Positions 54,075-63,168 of a stretch of DNA of 64,000 bases are shown piece by piece. Source of the stretch: Bosea beijingensis (lineage in GTDB: Bacteria; Pseudomonadota; Alphaproteobacteria; Rhizobiales; Beijerinckiaceae). The stretch is from the NCBI RefSeq assembly GCF_030758975.1, contig NZ_CP132359.1, positions 3,555,283-3,619,282 on the forward strand, in the 5' to 3' direction. The notes under the pieces are model-generated. The model was not told the origin of the DNA, ran no database searches, and worked only from the letters and a program-made list of their open reading frames with translations. The first letter of the stretch is position 1; the number at the start of each line of letters is the position of its first letter. Position numbers and translations under genes: made by a program.

Positions 54075-55103
54075 TCACAGCCGCGCGAGCGCGGCTTGCA
54101 GATTCGCAAAATCCTCGGGCGGCTCGGACTCAAACAGCATCTCTTCGCCGCTGGCGGGATGCTCGAATCCGAGGATCGCCGCATGCAACGCCTGCCGGCC
54201 CAGCGTAGCCAACGCGGCCTGCGCATCGGCGGGCAAGCGCACCGCCTTCGTGGCGAAGCCCGAGCCGTAGAGCTGGTCGCCCAGCAGCGGATGGCCGATA
54301 TGGCTCATATGCACGCGGATCTGGTGCGTGCGCCCCGTCTCAAGCCGACATTCGATCAGGCTCGCGAGAGGCTCGGTTTCGTCGAGCCCCTTCAGCAGCG
54401 GCGGATAGCGCTCGAGCAGTTCGATATGGGTGATCGCCTCGCGCCCGCGCCCTTCCTTCACCACGGTCATCTTCTCGCGGTTGCGGGTCGAACGCTCGAT
54501 CGGCGCGTCGATCGTGCCCTCGCGCAGGCGCGGCACGCCCCAGGCGATGGCGAGATAGGCGCGTTGCAACGGCCCGGTGCGGCCATGGTCGGCGAATTGC
54601 TTGGCGAGCTTCTGATGCGCCCGGTCGTTCTTGGCGACGACGAGCAGCCCGCTCGTATCCTTGTCGAGCCGATGAACGATGCCGGGCCGCCGGACGCCAC
54701 CGATGCCGGACAGGCTCTCGCCGCAATGGGCGATCAGCGCATTGACCAGTGTGCCGTCCTCATGCCCGCCCGCCGGATGGACGACGAGCCCTGCCGGCTT
54801 GTCGATCACGATCAGGTGCTCGTCCTCGTAGACGACGTCGAGCGGGATATCCTGCCCCACCGGATCGGCCGGCTTGGCCGCCGGCATGACCAGGGCGATC
54901 GTGTCGCCTTCGACCACCTTGCGGCTGCCATCGCTGAAGACGGCGCCGTTGAGGCTGACCCCGCCCTCCTTGATGACCTGTTGCAGCCGTGCGCGCGAAA
55001 TCTCGCCGGCAAGCAGGGCCAGCGCCTTGTCCAGGCGCTGGCCGGCCTGCTCGGGACCGACCGTGAGGGTGACGGCGGCATTGGGATCGAGAACGGAAGT
55101 CAT
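54075..55103 (-). CDS. rluD: RluD-type 23S rRNA pseudouridine synthase
   Basis: The 342-residue enzyme has an N-terminal S4 RNA-binding domain (QRLDKALALL, SRARLQQVIKEGGVSLNG) and the RluA/RluD catalytic domain with D147 in HRLDKDTSGLLVVAK. RluD modifies helix 69 of 23S rRNA. ATG 55103 is chosen as the family start, though no good ribosome site is visible. It lies just upstream of rpoH, an arrangement common in the class. Confidence 0.92.
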   Translation of the reverse strand: MTSVLDPNAAVTLTVGPEQAGQRLDKALALLAGEISRARLQQVIKEGGVSLNGAVFSDGSRKVVEGDTIALVMPAAKPADPVGQDIPLDVVYEDEHLIVIDKPAGLVVHPAGGHEDGTLVNALIAHCGESLSGIGGVRRPGIVHRLDKDTSGLLVVAKNDRAHQKLAKQFADHGRTGPLQRAYLAIAWGVPRLREGTIDAPIERSTRNREKMTVVKEGRGREAITHIELLERYPPLLKGLDETEPLASLIECRLETGRTHQIRVHMSHIGHPLLGDQLYGSGFATKAVRLPADAQAALATLGRQALHAAILGFEHPASGEEMLFESEPPEDFANLQAALARL

Positions 55104-55149
55104 GGCGCCGCTATAAGGCGCATGGCCGCCGGCCGCACGCATTTTCAGC

Positions 55150-56871
55150 TCAGCCGAACAGCCTGAAGCCGCTCTTCTTCGGCTCCGGCGGCGGTGGCTC
55201 CTCCGGCCCCGGATCATCGGGCGCGTGCGAGACCGGGAAGATCACCGGCTTGGGCGGCACCGTCTCGCGCGCGGCAGCAGGCTTGCTCTCGGCCGGCTTC
55301 GCCTCGACGGGCTTGGCTTCAGCCGGCTTCGCAGGTTCCGCAACCGCCTCCACCGGCTTCGGCTCGACGGCCGGCTTCGGCTCCTCCTTCGGGACCGGCG
55401 GCGCAGCGGCCACGACGGGCTCTGGCTTGGGTTCTTCCTTCGGTGCAGCCGCGGGTGGAGGGGGCGGAGGAGGCGGCGCAACCGCTGCGGGTTCGATCGT
55501 CGTTACGCTCTCGGCCTTCACCTCGATCAGCTTGGTCGAATCGTCGAGATCGGCCAGCACGTCGTCGACGGCTTGAGCCCGGTTGCCGAGCGTAGCCGGC
55601 GGCACGGTCCAGACGAAGGCGTCGAGCCGGCCGGTGATCGGCGAAACCGGCATCCAGTGATCGGAGACCAGCCCGTCCGCCACCCAGGCGGCGTCGCGCG
55701 GTGCCCGCGTCGCCCGCGCCAGCCATTCGCGCACGCGGCCGGCAGCGCCGTGCTCGGCATCCTCCAGCTCGGCCATCAACAGGCAGGCACGCACCGAGGC
55801 GCCGCCGGCCAGCAAAGGCTTAAGCGTCTCGCGTGCCTTCTGGAACTCGCGCGCCTGGATCGCGGCGCCGGTCAGCGCCAGCACGCTTTCCGGATCGGAA
55901 GGGCGCAGCTTCGTCAGGGTCGTCGCCCGGGCAAGGCGATCGAGCGCGCTGTCGCCCGGCCGCGCATCGAGATAGGCGGCGGCGATGTCGGGATGGGGCG
56001 CATCCTTCCAGGCGGCTTCCAGCAGCTTCGACGCCTTGCGGACATCGCTCCGCTCGGCAAGCATCCGGCCCGCCAGAGCGGCAGCCGGCGTCAGCGACGG
56101 CGCGAGCTTCACGGCCTCAAGTGCGGCGGCGAGCGCTCTTTCCGGTTCGTTGTCGCGCGCCTGCAAGGCCTCGGCCGCGAGCAGCACGGCGCGCTGACGG
56201 CGTGCCTCGGCCTTGTCGGCCAGGCGCAATGCCGCCCGACGCTCGACGGCGGTGCGGGCCGCCGGCCAATCGCCGGCCTGCGTGTGGAAATCGAGCAGCG
56301 CGTCATTGGCCCAGGCCAGCGAAGGCGAACGGCGGACGGCATCATCCGCGAAAGCCCGCGCGGCGGTGACATCGCCACGCCGCTTGGCCTCGACGAAGAG
56401 GCCGCGCAGGCCGAGCACGCGCGTCTCGGATTTATCCAGCATCGCCTTGAAGGCGGCCTCGGCCAACGCCCGGTCGCCGCTCAACTGCGCGGTCTGCGCC
56501 TCCAGCAGCAGGGTCAAAGGCTCGCCCGGCACGAAGCGGCGCGCCTCGCCGGTATAGCGCCCGGCCGCAATGGGATCGCCCGCGCCGATCGCGACCATGC
56601 CGCGCGACACGGCCTCGAAGCCGCGCGCCCGGCGCCGCGCCCGGGAGGACATGCTGAAGGCCGAAGGCAGGCCGAAGACGAAGCGGAAGATCGCCCAGAC
56701 CAGCAGGACGAGAAAGGCGAGCGCGACGACGCCGATCGCCGCCAGCGCTACGCTCGTCTCGATGCGATAGCCCTGCCAGAGCACGGAAACCTCGCCCGGC
56801 CGGTCGGCGAGCCAGACGGCGCCGAAGGCAAGGCAGGCGAAGACGGCGAGGTAGACGAGAACGCGAACCAT
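55150..56871 (-). CDS. HemY-like TPR membrane protein with proline-rich tail
   Basis: The 573-residue protein has two N-terminal transmembrane helices (about 1-22 and 38-68), a HemY_N domain and TPR-like helical repeats (about 80-420). Escherichia coli HemY, of unproven role in haem synthesis, is about 400 residues. The extra C-terminus (roughly 445-573) is a Pro/Ala/Glu/Lys-rich disordered tail that includes a run of eight prolines and repeated AKPVEAKP units. It follows the HemD-Mic60 gene by 17 bases on the same strand. Confidence 0.9.
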   Translation of the reverse strand: MVRVLVYLAVFACLAFGAVWLADRPGEVSVLWQGYRIETSVALAAIGVVALAFLVLLVWAIFRFVFGLPSAFSMSSRARRRARGFEAVSRGMVAIGAGDPIAAGRYTGEARRFVPGEPLTLLLEAQTAQLSGDRALAEAAFKAMLDKSETRVLGLRGLFVEAKRRGDVTAARAFADDAVRRSPSLAWANDALLDFHTQAGDWPAARTAVERRAALRLADKAEARRQRAVLLAAEALQARDNEPERALAAALEAVKLAPSLTPAAALAGRMLAERSDVRKASKLLEAAWKDAPHPDIAAAYLDARPGDSALDRLARATTLTKLRPSDPESVLALTGAAIQAREFQKARETLKPLLAGGASVRACLLMAELEDAEHGAAGRVREWLARATRAPRDAAWVADGLVSDHWMPVSPITGRLDAFVWTVPPATLGNRAQAVDDVLADLDDSTKLIEVKAESVTTIEPAAVAPPPPPPPPAAAPKEEPKPEPVVAAAPPVPKEEPKPAVEPKPVEAVAEPAKPAEAKPVEAKPAESKPAAARETVPPKPVIFPVSHAPDDPGPEEPPPPEPKKSGFRLFG

Positions 56872-56888
56872 GAACCCTCAACCCTCCG

Positions 56889-58736
56889 TCAGCCGGCCAC
56901 GCCGAGCGCCGCGACCGCATCCTGCGCAATTTTGGCGATCGCCGCATCCGCCGCGGCACGCTTCTGCAGATCGGCACCGAACTCCGCACTGGCACGGCGC
57001 GCCGGCTCGGGCAACTGGCCCCAAAGCGCCGTAGCCTTGACGATATCGCCGGCAGCGATGGCGCCTTCGATCCGGATCGGCAACGTCGCGGGATCGGTCG
57101 AGCCGCTATCGCCGACCGGGCGCACCGTGACGACGCGGCTCGCCAGCGCCAGCAGCTTGTCGCTCCAGCTCTCGGAAGCCGGCATCACCTCGCGCTGGAA
57201 CATCGCGCCATGCTTGCGGAAGCCCGCCTGCAGGGTCTCGCGCGTCGGCGCGCCGCCCGTAGCGACGGCCGCCAGAGCGGCGACATCCGCCTGCGCCACG
57301 CCGCTTTTCGTCAGCGCCGCGATATCGCCGGCGAAAGGACGCCCGCCGGCAAGCGCACGCTGCACCCGCTCGGCCAGAACGATCCGCGCCGCCGCCATCG
57401 CTTCGGGGCTCGCTCCGGATGCAGCCTTCGCCTGTGTCTCGACAGTCCCGAGCCGCCCGGCGATCTGGTCGAGGCGCTGACCGATGGCGGTCGCCGCCGC
57501 CTCGGCCCTCTGGGCCTGCGCGGTGAGAGCGCTCGTATCCGGCGCCTGCGCATTCCCCAGCGAAGCGAGCTTCGCCGTCACCGCCTGCAATTCGGAACCG
57601 GCCTTCGCCGCCGCTTCCGTCGCAGCGGCCGCCTTGCGGTCAGCCGCGGCAGCACCAGCCTGCAAGCTCTCGATCCGGCTGCGCAATTCGGCAATCGCCT
57701 CGGTATTTCCCGACGGGCCCGACCTGGTCAGGGCATAGCTGACGAGCGCCCCGCCGATCACGCCACCGACGAGCCCGGCCGCAGCCACCGCAAGCCAGGG
57801 TGTGCGGGTCGGAATCTCGCGTTCGGCGGACGGGCGCAGCGGCTCGACCGGCGGCGGCGAGAATTCCTGCGGCAGCGCTTCGGTCGGTGCGAGCGCTTCC
57901 GGGGAAGGTGTCGCGGCTTCCGTATTCTCAACGGTTTCCGACGAGACCGCCTTCAGCTCGACGGTCGGCGGCGTGCGTTGCAGGCTGCCGCGCGGTTCCG
58001 GTCGGGCCGCATCTAACAGATGTTCGCGCGCCGAGACCTGCTGGAGCGCCGCCAGCATCCCGGCTTCCTCCGGATGCTCGGCGACCAGGATCGTGCTGGC
58101 GCCGGCCGAGATCAGCGGCGAGGCGACATCGGCCGAAAGCGCGACATGGGTGAGCTCGAGCGCCTCGTCGGCCACATTGGCGGCCTGCGCCAGCGCGATG
58201 AAGGTCCGCGCCCCGCGCGCCGAGTAGTGCAGCGCCGCACCGCCGCCGCCATGCCGCAAAGCAGCCTGCGTATCCTCGGGCAGGACCGAAACCGGCTCGG
58301 CCGCATAGGCGGTCCAGAGCGTCACCTCGTAGCCGGCTTCGCGCAGGCGGTCCGGCACATCCTCCTTGCGGTCGCGCCCGACGATCATCAGGAGCTTCGC
58401 CGGGGTCGGAAGGGTCCGCGTGATCAACTCGATCAGGTCGTTGCGGTCGCCATCGGCGCTGCGGGTGTCGTCGAGCCCGGCCTCGCGCACCTTCGCCGCA
58501 GTCCGGCTCCCGACCGTGAAGACCGGCAGGTCCCGCCAGCTCGCAGGGCCATCGGCCAGCGCCGGCACGCCGTTGCCGCTGGTCAGCACAAGCGCGTCGA
58601 AGGCGCCCTCAGGTGCGGCCTCCGAAAGGCGGACAACCTCGAAGAGCGGCGCGACCACCGGCTCGAAGCCGTGCTCGGCGATGGCGCGCGCGGTCCGCTC
58701 GGCATCGGGGCGGGGACGAAAAACGAAGACGCGCAT
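56889..58736 (-). CDS. Fusion of uroporphyrinogen-III synthase (HemD) and mitofilin/Mic60-like protein
   Basis: The single 615-residue frame has a HemD domain at 1-240 (start MRVFVFRPRPDAERTA; SGNGVPALADGP; LHYSARGARTFIALA), a Pro/Glu-rich linker to about 312, a transmembrane helix at 313-336 (PWLAVAAAGLVGGVIGGALV), an Ala/Glu coiled coil at about 344-437, and a mitofilin-type C-terminus at 450-615 (FAGDIAALTKSG, LWGQLPEPAR). HemD closes the tetrapyrrole ring; Mic60 homologues shape membranes. In relatives these are usually separate neighbouring genes. No stop codon or ribosome site separates them here. hemC is not adjacent. Confidence 0.9.
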   Translation of the reverse strand: MRVFVFRPRPDAERTARAIAEHGFEPVVAPLFEVVRLSEAAPEGAFDALVLTSGNGVPALADGPASWRDLPVFTVGSRTAAKVREAGLDDTRSADGDRNDLIELITRTLPTPAKLLMIVGRDRKEDVPDRLREAGYEVTLWTAYAAEPVSVLPEDTQAALRHGGGGAALHYSARGARTFIALAQAANVADEALELTHVALSADVASPLISAGASTILVAEHPEEAGMLAALQQVSAREHLLDAARPEPRGSLQRTPPTVELKAVSSETVENTEAATPSPEALAPTEALPQEFSPPPVEPLRPSAEREIPTRTPWLAVAAAGLVGGVIGGALVSYALTRSGPSGNTEAIAELRSRIESLQAGAAAADRKAAAATEAAAKAGSELQAVTAKLASLGNAQAPDTSALTAQAQRAEAAATAIGQRLDQIAGRLGTVETQAKAASGASPEAMAAARIVLAERVQRALAGGRPFAGDIAALTKSGVAQADVAALAAVATGGAPTRETLQAGFRKHGAMFQREVMPASESWSDKLLALASRVVTVRPVGDSGSTDPATLPIRIEGAIAAGDIVKATALWGQLPEPARRASAEFGADLQKRAAADAAIAKIAQDAVAALGVAG

Positions 58737-58899
58737 TCACAGCTCCTGACAAAACCGGCGGCGACCGCAGGACGATCCGCGAACCGTGCAGCATTCCGCG
58801 ATCACGCTGCATTGAGGCGGAACAATGATCCTGCCCATGCCGTCTCCTTTTTCCGTTCCTGCCGTCGTGGCCGCCAAGGCGCATGTTGCGACGCGCCTC

Positions 58900-58929
58900 T
58901 TGGCCTTGCGCCCCCTCGCGCACTATACG
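58900..58929 (+). promoter_or_regulatory. Candidate sigma-70-type promoter for tsaD
   Basis: TTGGCC (58900-58905) and TATACG (58924-58929) are 18 bases apart and lie about 79 bases before the tsaD start, in the 271-base gap from the divergent HemD-Mic60 gene. The rest of the gap shows no gene remnant. This is a pattern match only. Confidence 0.35.
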
Positions 58930-59007
58930 AAGGAATTGCCGGCACGGAACCGCCGGACGGCACTTCTGGATCCTGATCCCTCATTCCGCGAGACAAGTCG
59001 ACCGATC

Positions 59008-60063
59008 ATGCGTGTACTGGGGATAGAGACGACCTGCGACGAAACGGCAGCCGCGATCGTCTCCGTCGAGCGTTCCGGCGAGAGCAAGATCCTGTCGAAC
59101 GAGGTGCTGAGCCAGATCGCCGCACATGCCGCCTATGGCGGCGTGGTGCCGGAGATCGCGGCCCGCGCCCATGTCGAGGCGATCGACCGCATCATCGCCC
59201 GCGCCTTCGCCAATGCCGAATTGAGGCCGGACGATATCGACGCCGTCGCGGCAGCCGCCGGCCCCGGCCTCGTCGGCGGCGTCATGGTCGGCCTCACGGC
59301 CGGCAAGGCGATCGCGCTCGCCACCGGAAAGCCCTTCATCGCGATCAACCATCTCGAGGCGCATGCCCTGACGGCGCGCCTCACCGACGATCTCGCCTTT
59401 CCCTATCTGCTGCTGCTCGTCTCCGGCGGGCACACCCAGCTCCTCGCCGTGCGTGGCGTCGGCGATTATCTCAAGCTCGGCGGCACCATCGACGATGCTG
59501 TCGGCGAGGCCTTCGACAAGATCGCCAAGATGCTGGCCCTGCCCTATCCCGGCGGCCCCTCGGTCGAGCGTGAGGCCGCCAAGGGTGACCCCGAGCGCTT
59601 CGATTTCCCGCGCCCGATGCAGGGCAGGCCGAGCCCGGATTTCTCGCTCTCCGGCCTCAAGACCGCCGTACGCCTCGTCGCCGAGCGAATCGCGCCACTC
59701 TCGGACAATGACGTCGCCGATCTCTGCGCCTCCTTCCAGGCGGCCGTCGTAGACGTGATGGTCGACCGCACCCGCGCCGGCCTGCGCGCCTGCCGCGAAG
59801 CCGGCATCACACCCTCGACGCTGGTCGTCGCCGGCGGCGTCGCCGCCAATCAGGCGATCCGCAGCGGGCTCAGTCGCCTCGCGACCGAGGCCGGCCTGCC
59901 CATGGTCGCCCCGCCGCTGGCGCTCTGCGGCGACAATGGCGCGATGATCGCCTGGGCCGGGCTGGAACGTCTCAGGCTCGGTCTTGTCGACGACATGAGC
60001 GCCGTCGCCCGCCCGCGCTGGCCGCTCGACGAACTCTCGGTCGCGCCCTCGACCGCCGCATGA
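59008..60063 (+). CDS. tsaD: tRNA N6-threonylcarbamoyladenosine synthase subunit TsaD
   Basis: The 351-residue protein transfers the threonylcarbamoyl group to A37 of ANN-reading tRNAs. Motifs visible are [15 protein letters not shown], the metal site [17 protein letters not shown] and [14 protein letters not shown] 59008 gives the standard N-terminus; the frame is open upstream. It overlaps gpsA by 4 bases (ATGA). Confidence 0.97.
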   Translation: MRVLGIETTCDETAAAIVSVERSGESKILSNEVLSQIAAHAAYGGVVPEIAARAHVEAIDRIIARAFANAELRPDDIDAVAAAAGPGLVGGVMVGLTAGKAIALATGKPFIAINHLEAHALTARLTDDLAFPYLLLLVSGGHTQLLAVRGVGDYLKLGGTIDDAVGEAFDKIAKMLALPYPGGPSVEREAAKGDPERFDFPRPMQGRPSPDFSLSGLKTAVRLVAERIAPLSDNDVADLCASFQAAVVDVMVDRTRAGLRACREAGITPSTLVVAGGVAANQAIRSGLSRLATEAGLPMVAPPLALCGDNGAMIAWAGLERLRLGLVDDMSAVARPRWPLDELSVAPSTAA

Positions 60064-61055
60064 GCCCTCGCGTCGCCTATCGCAGCATCGGCGTCGTCGG
60101 CGCCGGCGCCTACGGAACCGCGCTGGCGCTGGCCGCAGCCCGCGCCGGACGCGAAGTCCGGCTCTGGGCGCGCGATGCCCAGACCATCGCAGCCATCGAA
60201 CAGACGCGGCAGGCGCCGAAGCTCCCTGGCATCGACCTGCCTCAGGCCATCGGCGCAACAAGCTCTCTCGACGCTCTCTCCGATTGCGATGCCCTGATCG
60301 TCGCTGTGCCGACGCAGGCCTTGCGCTCAGCCTGTGAAGGGTTGGCCGGAGCCTTGCCGCCGCGCGTGCCGGTGATCTCCGCCGCCAAGGGTATCGAGCA
60401 GACGAGTGGCCGCTTCGCGACCGAGATCATCGAGCAGGCCTGGCCAGGCACGGCCGCCGCGATCCTTTCCGGCCCGAGCTTCGCCGCCGATATCGGGCGC
60501 GGGCTCCCCACCGCCGTGACGCTCGCGGCGGGCGATCCCGCTCTGGCGCAGGCGCTGGCCGAGGCGCTGAGCTCGCCGGCCTTCCGTATCTACCATTCCG
60601 TCGACATCCGTGGCGTCGAGATCGGCGGCGCGGCCAAGAACGTGCTCGCCATCGCGGCCGGCATCGCGGTCGGGCTCGGGCTTGGCGAGAGTGCCCGCGC
60701 CGCGCTGGTCGCGCGCGGCTTCGCCGAACTGCGCCGCTTCGGCGAGGCTTATGGCGCCGATCCCGAGACGCTGATGGGCCTGTCCGGTCTCGGCGACGTC
60801 GTGCTGAGCTGCGCCTCGCCGCAATCGCGCAATTTCTCCTATGGTCTGGCGCTGGGCCAGGGCCGGAGCCCGGACGAAGCTGCCGGCGGCAAGCTGGCCG
60901 AGGGCGCCTTCACGGCCTCCGTCCTCGTCGAAATGGCGCGGGCAAAACAGATCGAAACACCGATCGCCGAGGCCGTGGCCGCGATCATCACCGGCGATGT
61001 CGGCGTGCGCGATGCGGTCGCTGCATTGCTGGCCCGGCCGATCCGGGCGGAGTGA
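60060..61055 (+). CDS. gpsA: Glycerol-3-phosphate dehydrogenase [NAD(P)+]
   Basis: The 331-residue enzyme makes glycerol-3-phosphate for phospholipids. The Rossmann motif is [13 protein letters not shown], with later SGPSFAADI and the catalytic lysine region [16 protein letters not shown]. It is coupled to tsaD by an ATGA overlap and followed by a small conserved gene. Confidence 0.96.
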   Translation: MSPRVAYRSIGVVGAGAYGTALALAAARAGREVRLWARDAQTIAAIEQTRQAPKLPGIDLPQAIGATSSLDALSDCDALIVAVPTQALRSACEGLAGALPPRVPVISAAKGIEQTSGRFATEIIEQAWPGTAAAILSGPSFAADIGRGLPTAVTLAAGDPALAQALAEALSSPAFRIYHSVDIRGVEIGGAAKNVLAIAAGIAVGLGLGESARAALVARGFAELRRFGEAYGADPETLMGLSGLGDVVLSCASPQSRNFSYGLALGQGRSPDEAAGGKLAEGAFTASVLVEMARAKQIETPIAEAVAAIITGDVGVRDAVAALLARPIRAE

Positions 61056-61066
61056 GGGAGGAGAGC

Positions 61067-61393
61067 ATGGCGGGAGACTGGTCCGACCTGACGAAGCGCG
61101 TCGCGCGCGGCATCGCCGAGGTCAAGAAGACGACGGGCTCGGAGCTCGTCGCCGAGAGCGGCCCCGTGCCATTGGCCGGCCGCATCGCGAGCCCGGTGAT
61201 CCAGCATCGCAAGCGCCGGACCGAGGGCACTCATCGCTTCGTGCTGATCCTGCCCTTCGGCGAGGGCGAGGTCCGCGTCGAGCTCGACCCCAAGGATTAC
61301 GCCGCGCTGACCCGTGAGATGGTGCGGTTCTGGAACGAACAGGGCGAGGCGGCCTCGCAGCCGCCGGTGCCGCTCAAGGAGGACGAGACCTGA
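61067..61393 (+). CDS. Small conserved protein of unknown function
   Basis: The 108-residue protein begins MAGDWSDLTKRVARGIAEVK and has a basic then acidic profile (VIQHRKRRTEGTHRFVLIL, EVRVELDPKDYAALTREMV). GGGAGGAGAGC lies immediately before ATG 61067. Its stop overlaps the EVE-domain gene start (TGATG). Its place between gpsA and an EVE protein is where relatives encode a YCII-type protein, but I cannot confirm that fold here. Confidence 0.75.
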   Translation: MAGDWSDLTKRVARGIAEVKKTTGSELVAESGPVPLAGRIASPVIQHRKRRTEGTHRFVLILPFGEGEVRVELDPKDYAALTREMVRFWNEQGEAASQPPVPLKEDET

Positions 61394-61800
61394 TGGCTCA
61401 CTGGCTGATCAAATCCGAACCATCCGTCTGGTCCTGGGACGACCAGGTCAAGGCCGGCGCGAAGGGCACGCATTGGGACGGGGTGAAGAACCACACCGCC
61501 AAGCTCAACCTGATGGCGATGAAGCAGGGCGACCAGGTCTTCTTCTACCACTCCAACGAGGGGCTCGAGGTCGTCGGCATCGTCGAGGTCATCAAGGAAG
61601 CCTATAACTGGATCCCCGGCGAACCCTGGGTCCTCGTCGACTTCAAGGCGGTGAAGCCCTTGCCCAAGCCGGTCACGCTCGCTGCGGTCAAGGCCGAGCC
61701 GACACTCGCCAAGATGGCGCTGGTCACCTCTTTCCGTCTCTCGGTCCAGCCGGTGACGGACGCGGAATGGGACATCGTCTGCAAGATGGGCGGGCTCTGA
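61393..61800 (+). CDS. EVE-domain protein (thymocyte nuclear protein 1 family)
   Basis: The 135-residue protein is a full EVE domain: start MAHWLIKSEPSVWSWDDQVK, then WDGVKNHTAKLNLMAM, and FYHSNEGLEVVGIVEVIKEAY. EVE domains bind modified bases in DNA or RNA through a PUA-like pocket. It is the last gene of the tsaD-gpsA operon and converges on the DUF2235 gene 4 bases away. Confidence 0.93.
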   Translation: MAHWLIKSEPSVWSWDDQVKAGAKGTHWDGVKNHTAKLNLMAMKQGDQVFFYHSNEGLEVVGIVEVIKEAYNWIPGEPWVLVDFKAVKPLPKPVTLAAVKAEPTLAKMALVTSFRLSVQPVTDAEWDIVCKMGGL

Positions 61801-61804
61801 ACGC

Positions 61805-62938
61805 TCATACACGATAATAGCGCGCGAAAGGCAGGTATCCCGCCAGCGCGCGCGGCCGATACGGCAGCATCTCATCGAGAACTGGCACGCTGGCCGCCTG
61901 CAGACGCGGCTCGACGGCATCAGCCATCCGCACCGGCTGCGGCTGGAAATCGTGCAGCACGAACGCCTCCCGCGTGCCCTCGCTCCAGGGCAGCCGGGAG
62001 GTCTTGCGCTCGTCATGCTGGCGGCCGAGTGCATCCGGCCGCAATCCCGCGATCAGCCCCGGCTCGACGACGAGCGGATGCGCGATCGCCTGCGCCTCGG
62101 CGATCATCCAGCCGAGCGATAGATCGGACAGCCCCATCTTCAAGCCGTAGCCGCCGCCGATATCGGTATGCACGCCGGCAAACCAGACCTGCCTGATCTG
62201 CCCGGATGGCGCCTGCCGCTCGTCCCAGAGCTCGGGTGCGAAGACCTGCCGGTTCTCGTCGATAGCCAGCACGTGGCGGCCATGGGCGACCTGCCGGTTG
62301 AGAATCGCATCGTGGAACTTGTGGCGGCCCGGCAGGCTACCGATCCCCGGAAACCCAAGCGCCCTGACGGTATCCCAGACGCCGATGAAGAAGGGCGGCA
62401 CCGGCTGCGTGCCATGGCGCTGGCGGAATGCCGCCGCAGCCTCGGCCCGCGCGTTGGCGTCCTTGATCATGTAGACGTCCTTGACCGCACTCGTGGCCAA
62501 GGCTCTGACCTCCTCCGCCTTGATCGCGTCGCTGAATCCGTCCCACCGCGTCACATCAGCAAAACCGCCCGGTACGCCGCAGAGCGCCAGCACCCCGCCG
62601 AGGCTGCGGACGGTATAGGCGCCGCGGCTGAAGCCGAACAGGAAGACCCGGTCGCCCGGCCTGTACGCGCAGAGCAGTGCCGCATAGCAGTCGATGATGT
62701 TGTCGGTGATGCCGTAGCCGGTCGCTTGCGCCAGCAGATCCTTGAAGCGCCGGAACGGCCCGCGAATCTCGCCCTCGTCCGGATTGGAGCCGAGGCCGGG
62801 ATCGTAGAAGCAGATCTGCCCGGCGCCGCCCGCCTCGCGCGTCGCCATGAACAGGCGATAGACATTCGTCCAGTTGATCGGGTTGGCGCCGCCGGCCTGC
62901 CCCGTTCCATCCGAGAAAATGCCGATATTGCGCGCCAT
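61805..62938 (-). CDS. DUF2235 alpha/beta hydrolase
   Basis: The 377-residue protein starts NIGIFSDGTGQAGGANPINW and has the nucleophile motif GFSRGAY with S104, the pattern of DUF2235 proteins, which include the Tle1 type VI lipase effectors. The catalytic aspartate/histidine region is probably FAGVHTDIGGGYG. No VgrG, immunity or other secretion gene is adjacent, and there is no signal peptide, so an effector role is not supported by context. Confidence 0.9.
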   Translation of the reverse strand: MARNIGIFSDGTGQAGGANPINWTNVYRLFMATREAGGAGQICFYDPGLGSNPDEGEIRGPFRRFKDLLAQATGYGITDNIIDCYAALLCAYRPGDRVFLFGFSRGAYTVRSLGGVLALCGVPGGFADVTRWDGFSDAIKAEEVRALATSAVKDVYMIKDANARAEAAAAFRQRHGTQPVPPFFIGVWDTVRALGFPGIGSLPGRHKFHDAILNRQVAHGRHVLAIDENRQVFAPELWDERQAPSGQIRQVWFAGVHTDIGGGYGLKMGLSDLSLGWMIAEAQAIAHPLVVEPGLIAGLRPDALGRQHDERKTSRLPWSEGTREAFVLHDFQPQPVRMADAVEPRLQAASVPVLDEMLPYRPRALAGYLPFARYYRV

Positions 62939-63050
62939 GTGGCCTCCCAGAGGCCTATCCTACCATTGGATGAGGCCAACTGGGGATGTTTTGGCGCCTC
63001 GCCATGCCCCGAACGCCGGTCCCTGCCACGAAAGTGCGATGCACAATGGG

Positions 63051-63078
63051 TTGCCGCGCCGCGCGCGCATCCTATGAT
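63051..63078 (+). promoter_or_regulatory. Candidate promoter for acs
   Basis: TTGCCG (63051-63056) and TATGAT (63073-63078) are 16 bases apart and lie about 90 bases upstream of the acs start, in the 230-base gap after the divergent DUF2235 gene. This is a pattern match only. Confidence 0.35.
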
Positions 63079-63168
63079 GCGTCGAAATCGAAGAAGCGAT
63101 GTCCGCCGCGCCCATCCATGAGGCGGACCAGCGCAACACAGACGGCCCAAGTCTGGGGAGACGCCCGA

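Noticed and set aside
53808..55166. Open frame opposite the RluD-type gene
   Set aside because: No recognisable domain, antisense to a clear pseudouridine synthase.
55225..57480. Long open frame on the plus strand opposite the HemY-like and HemD-Mic60 genes
   Set aside because: Composition is Arg/Gly/Asp-rich without any family motif, and it is antisense to well-supported genes. High third-position GC makes such mirror frames common here.
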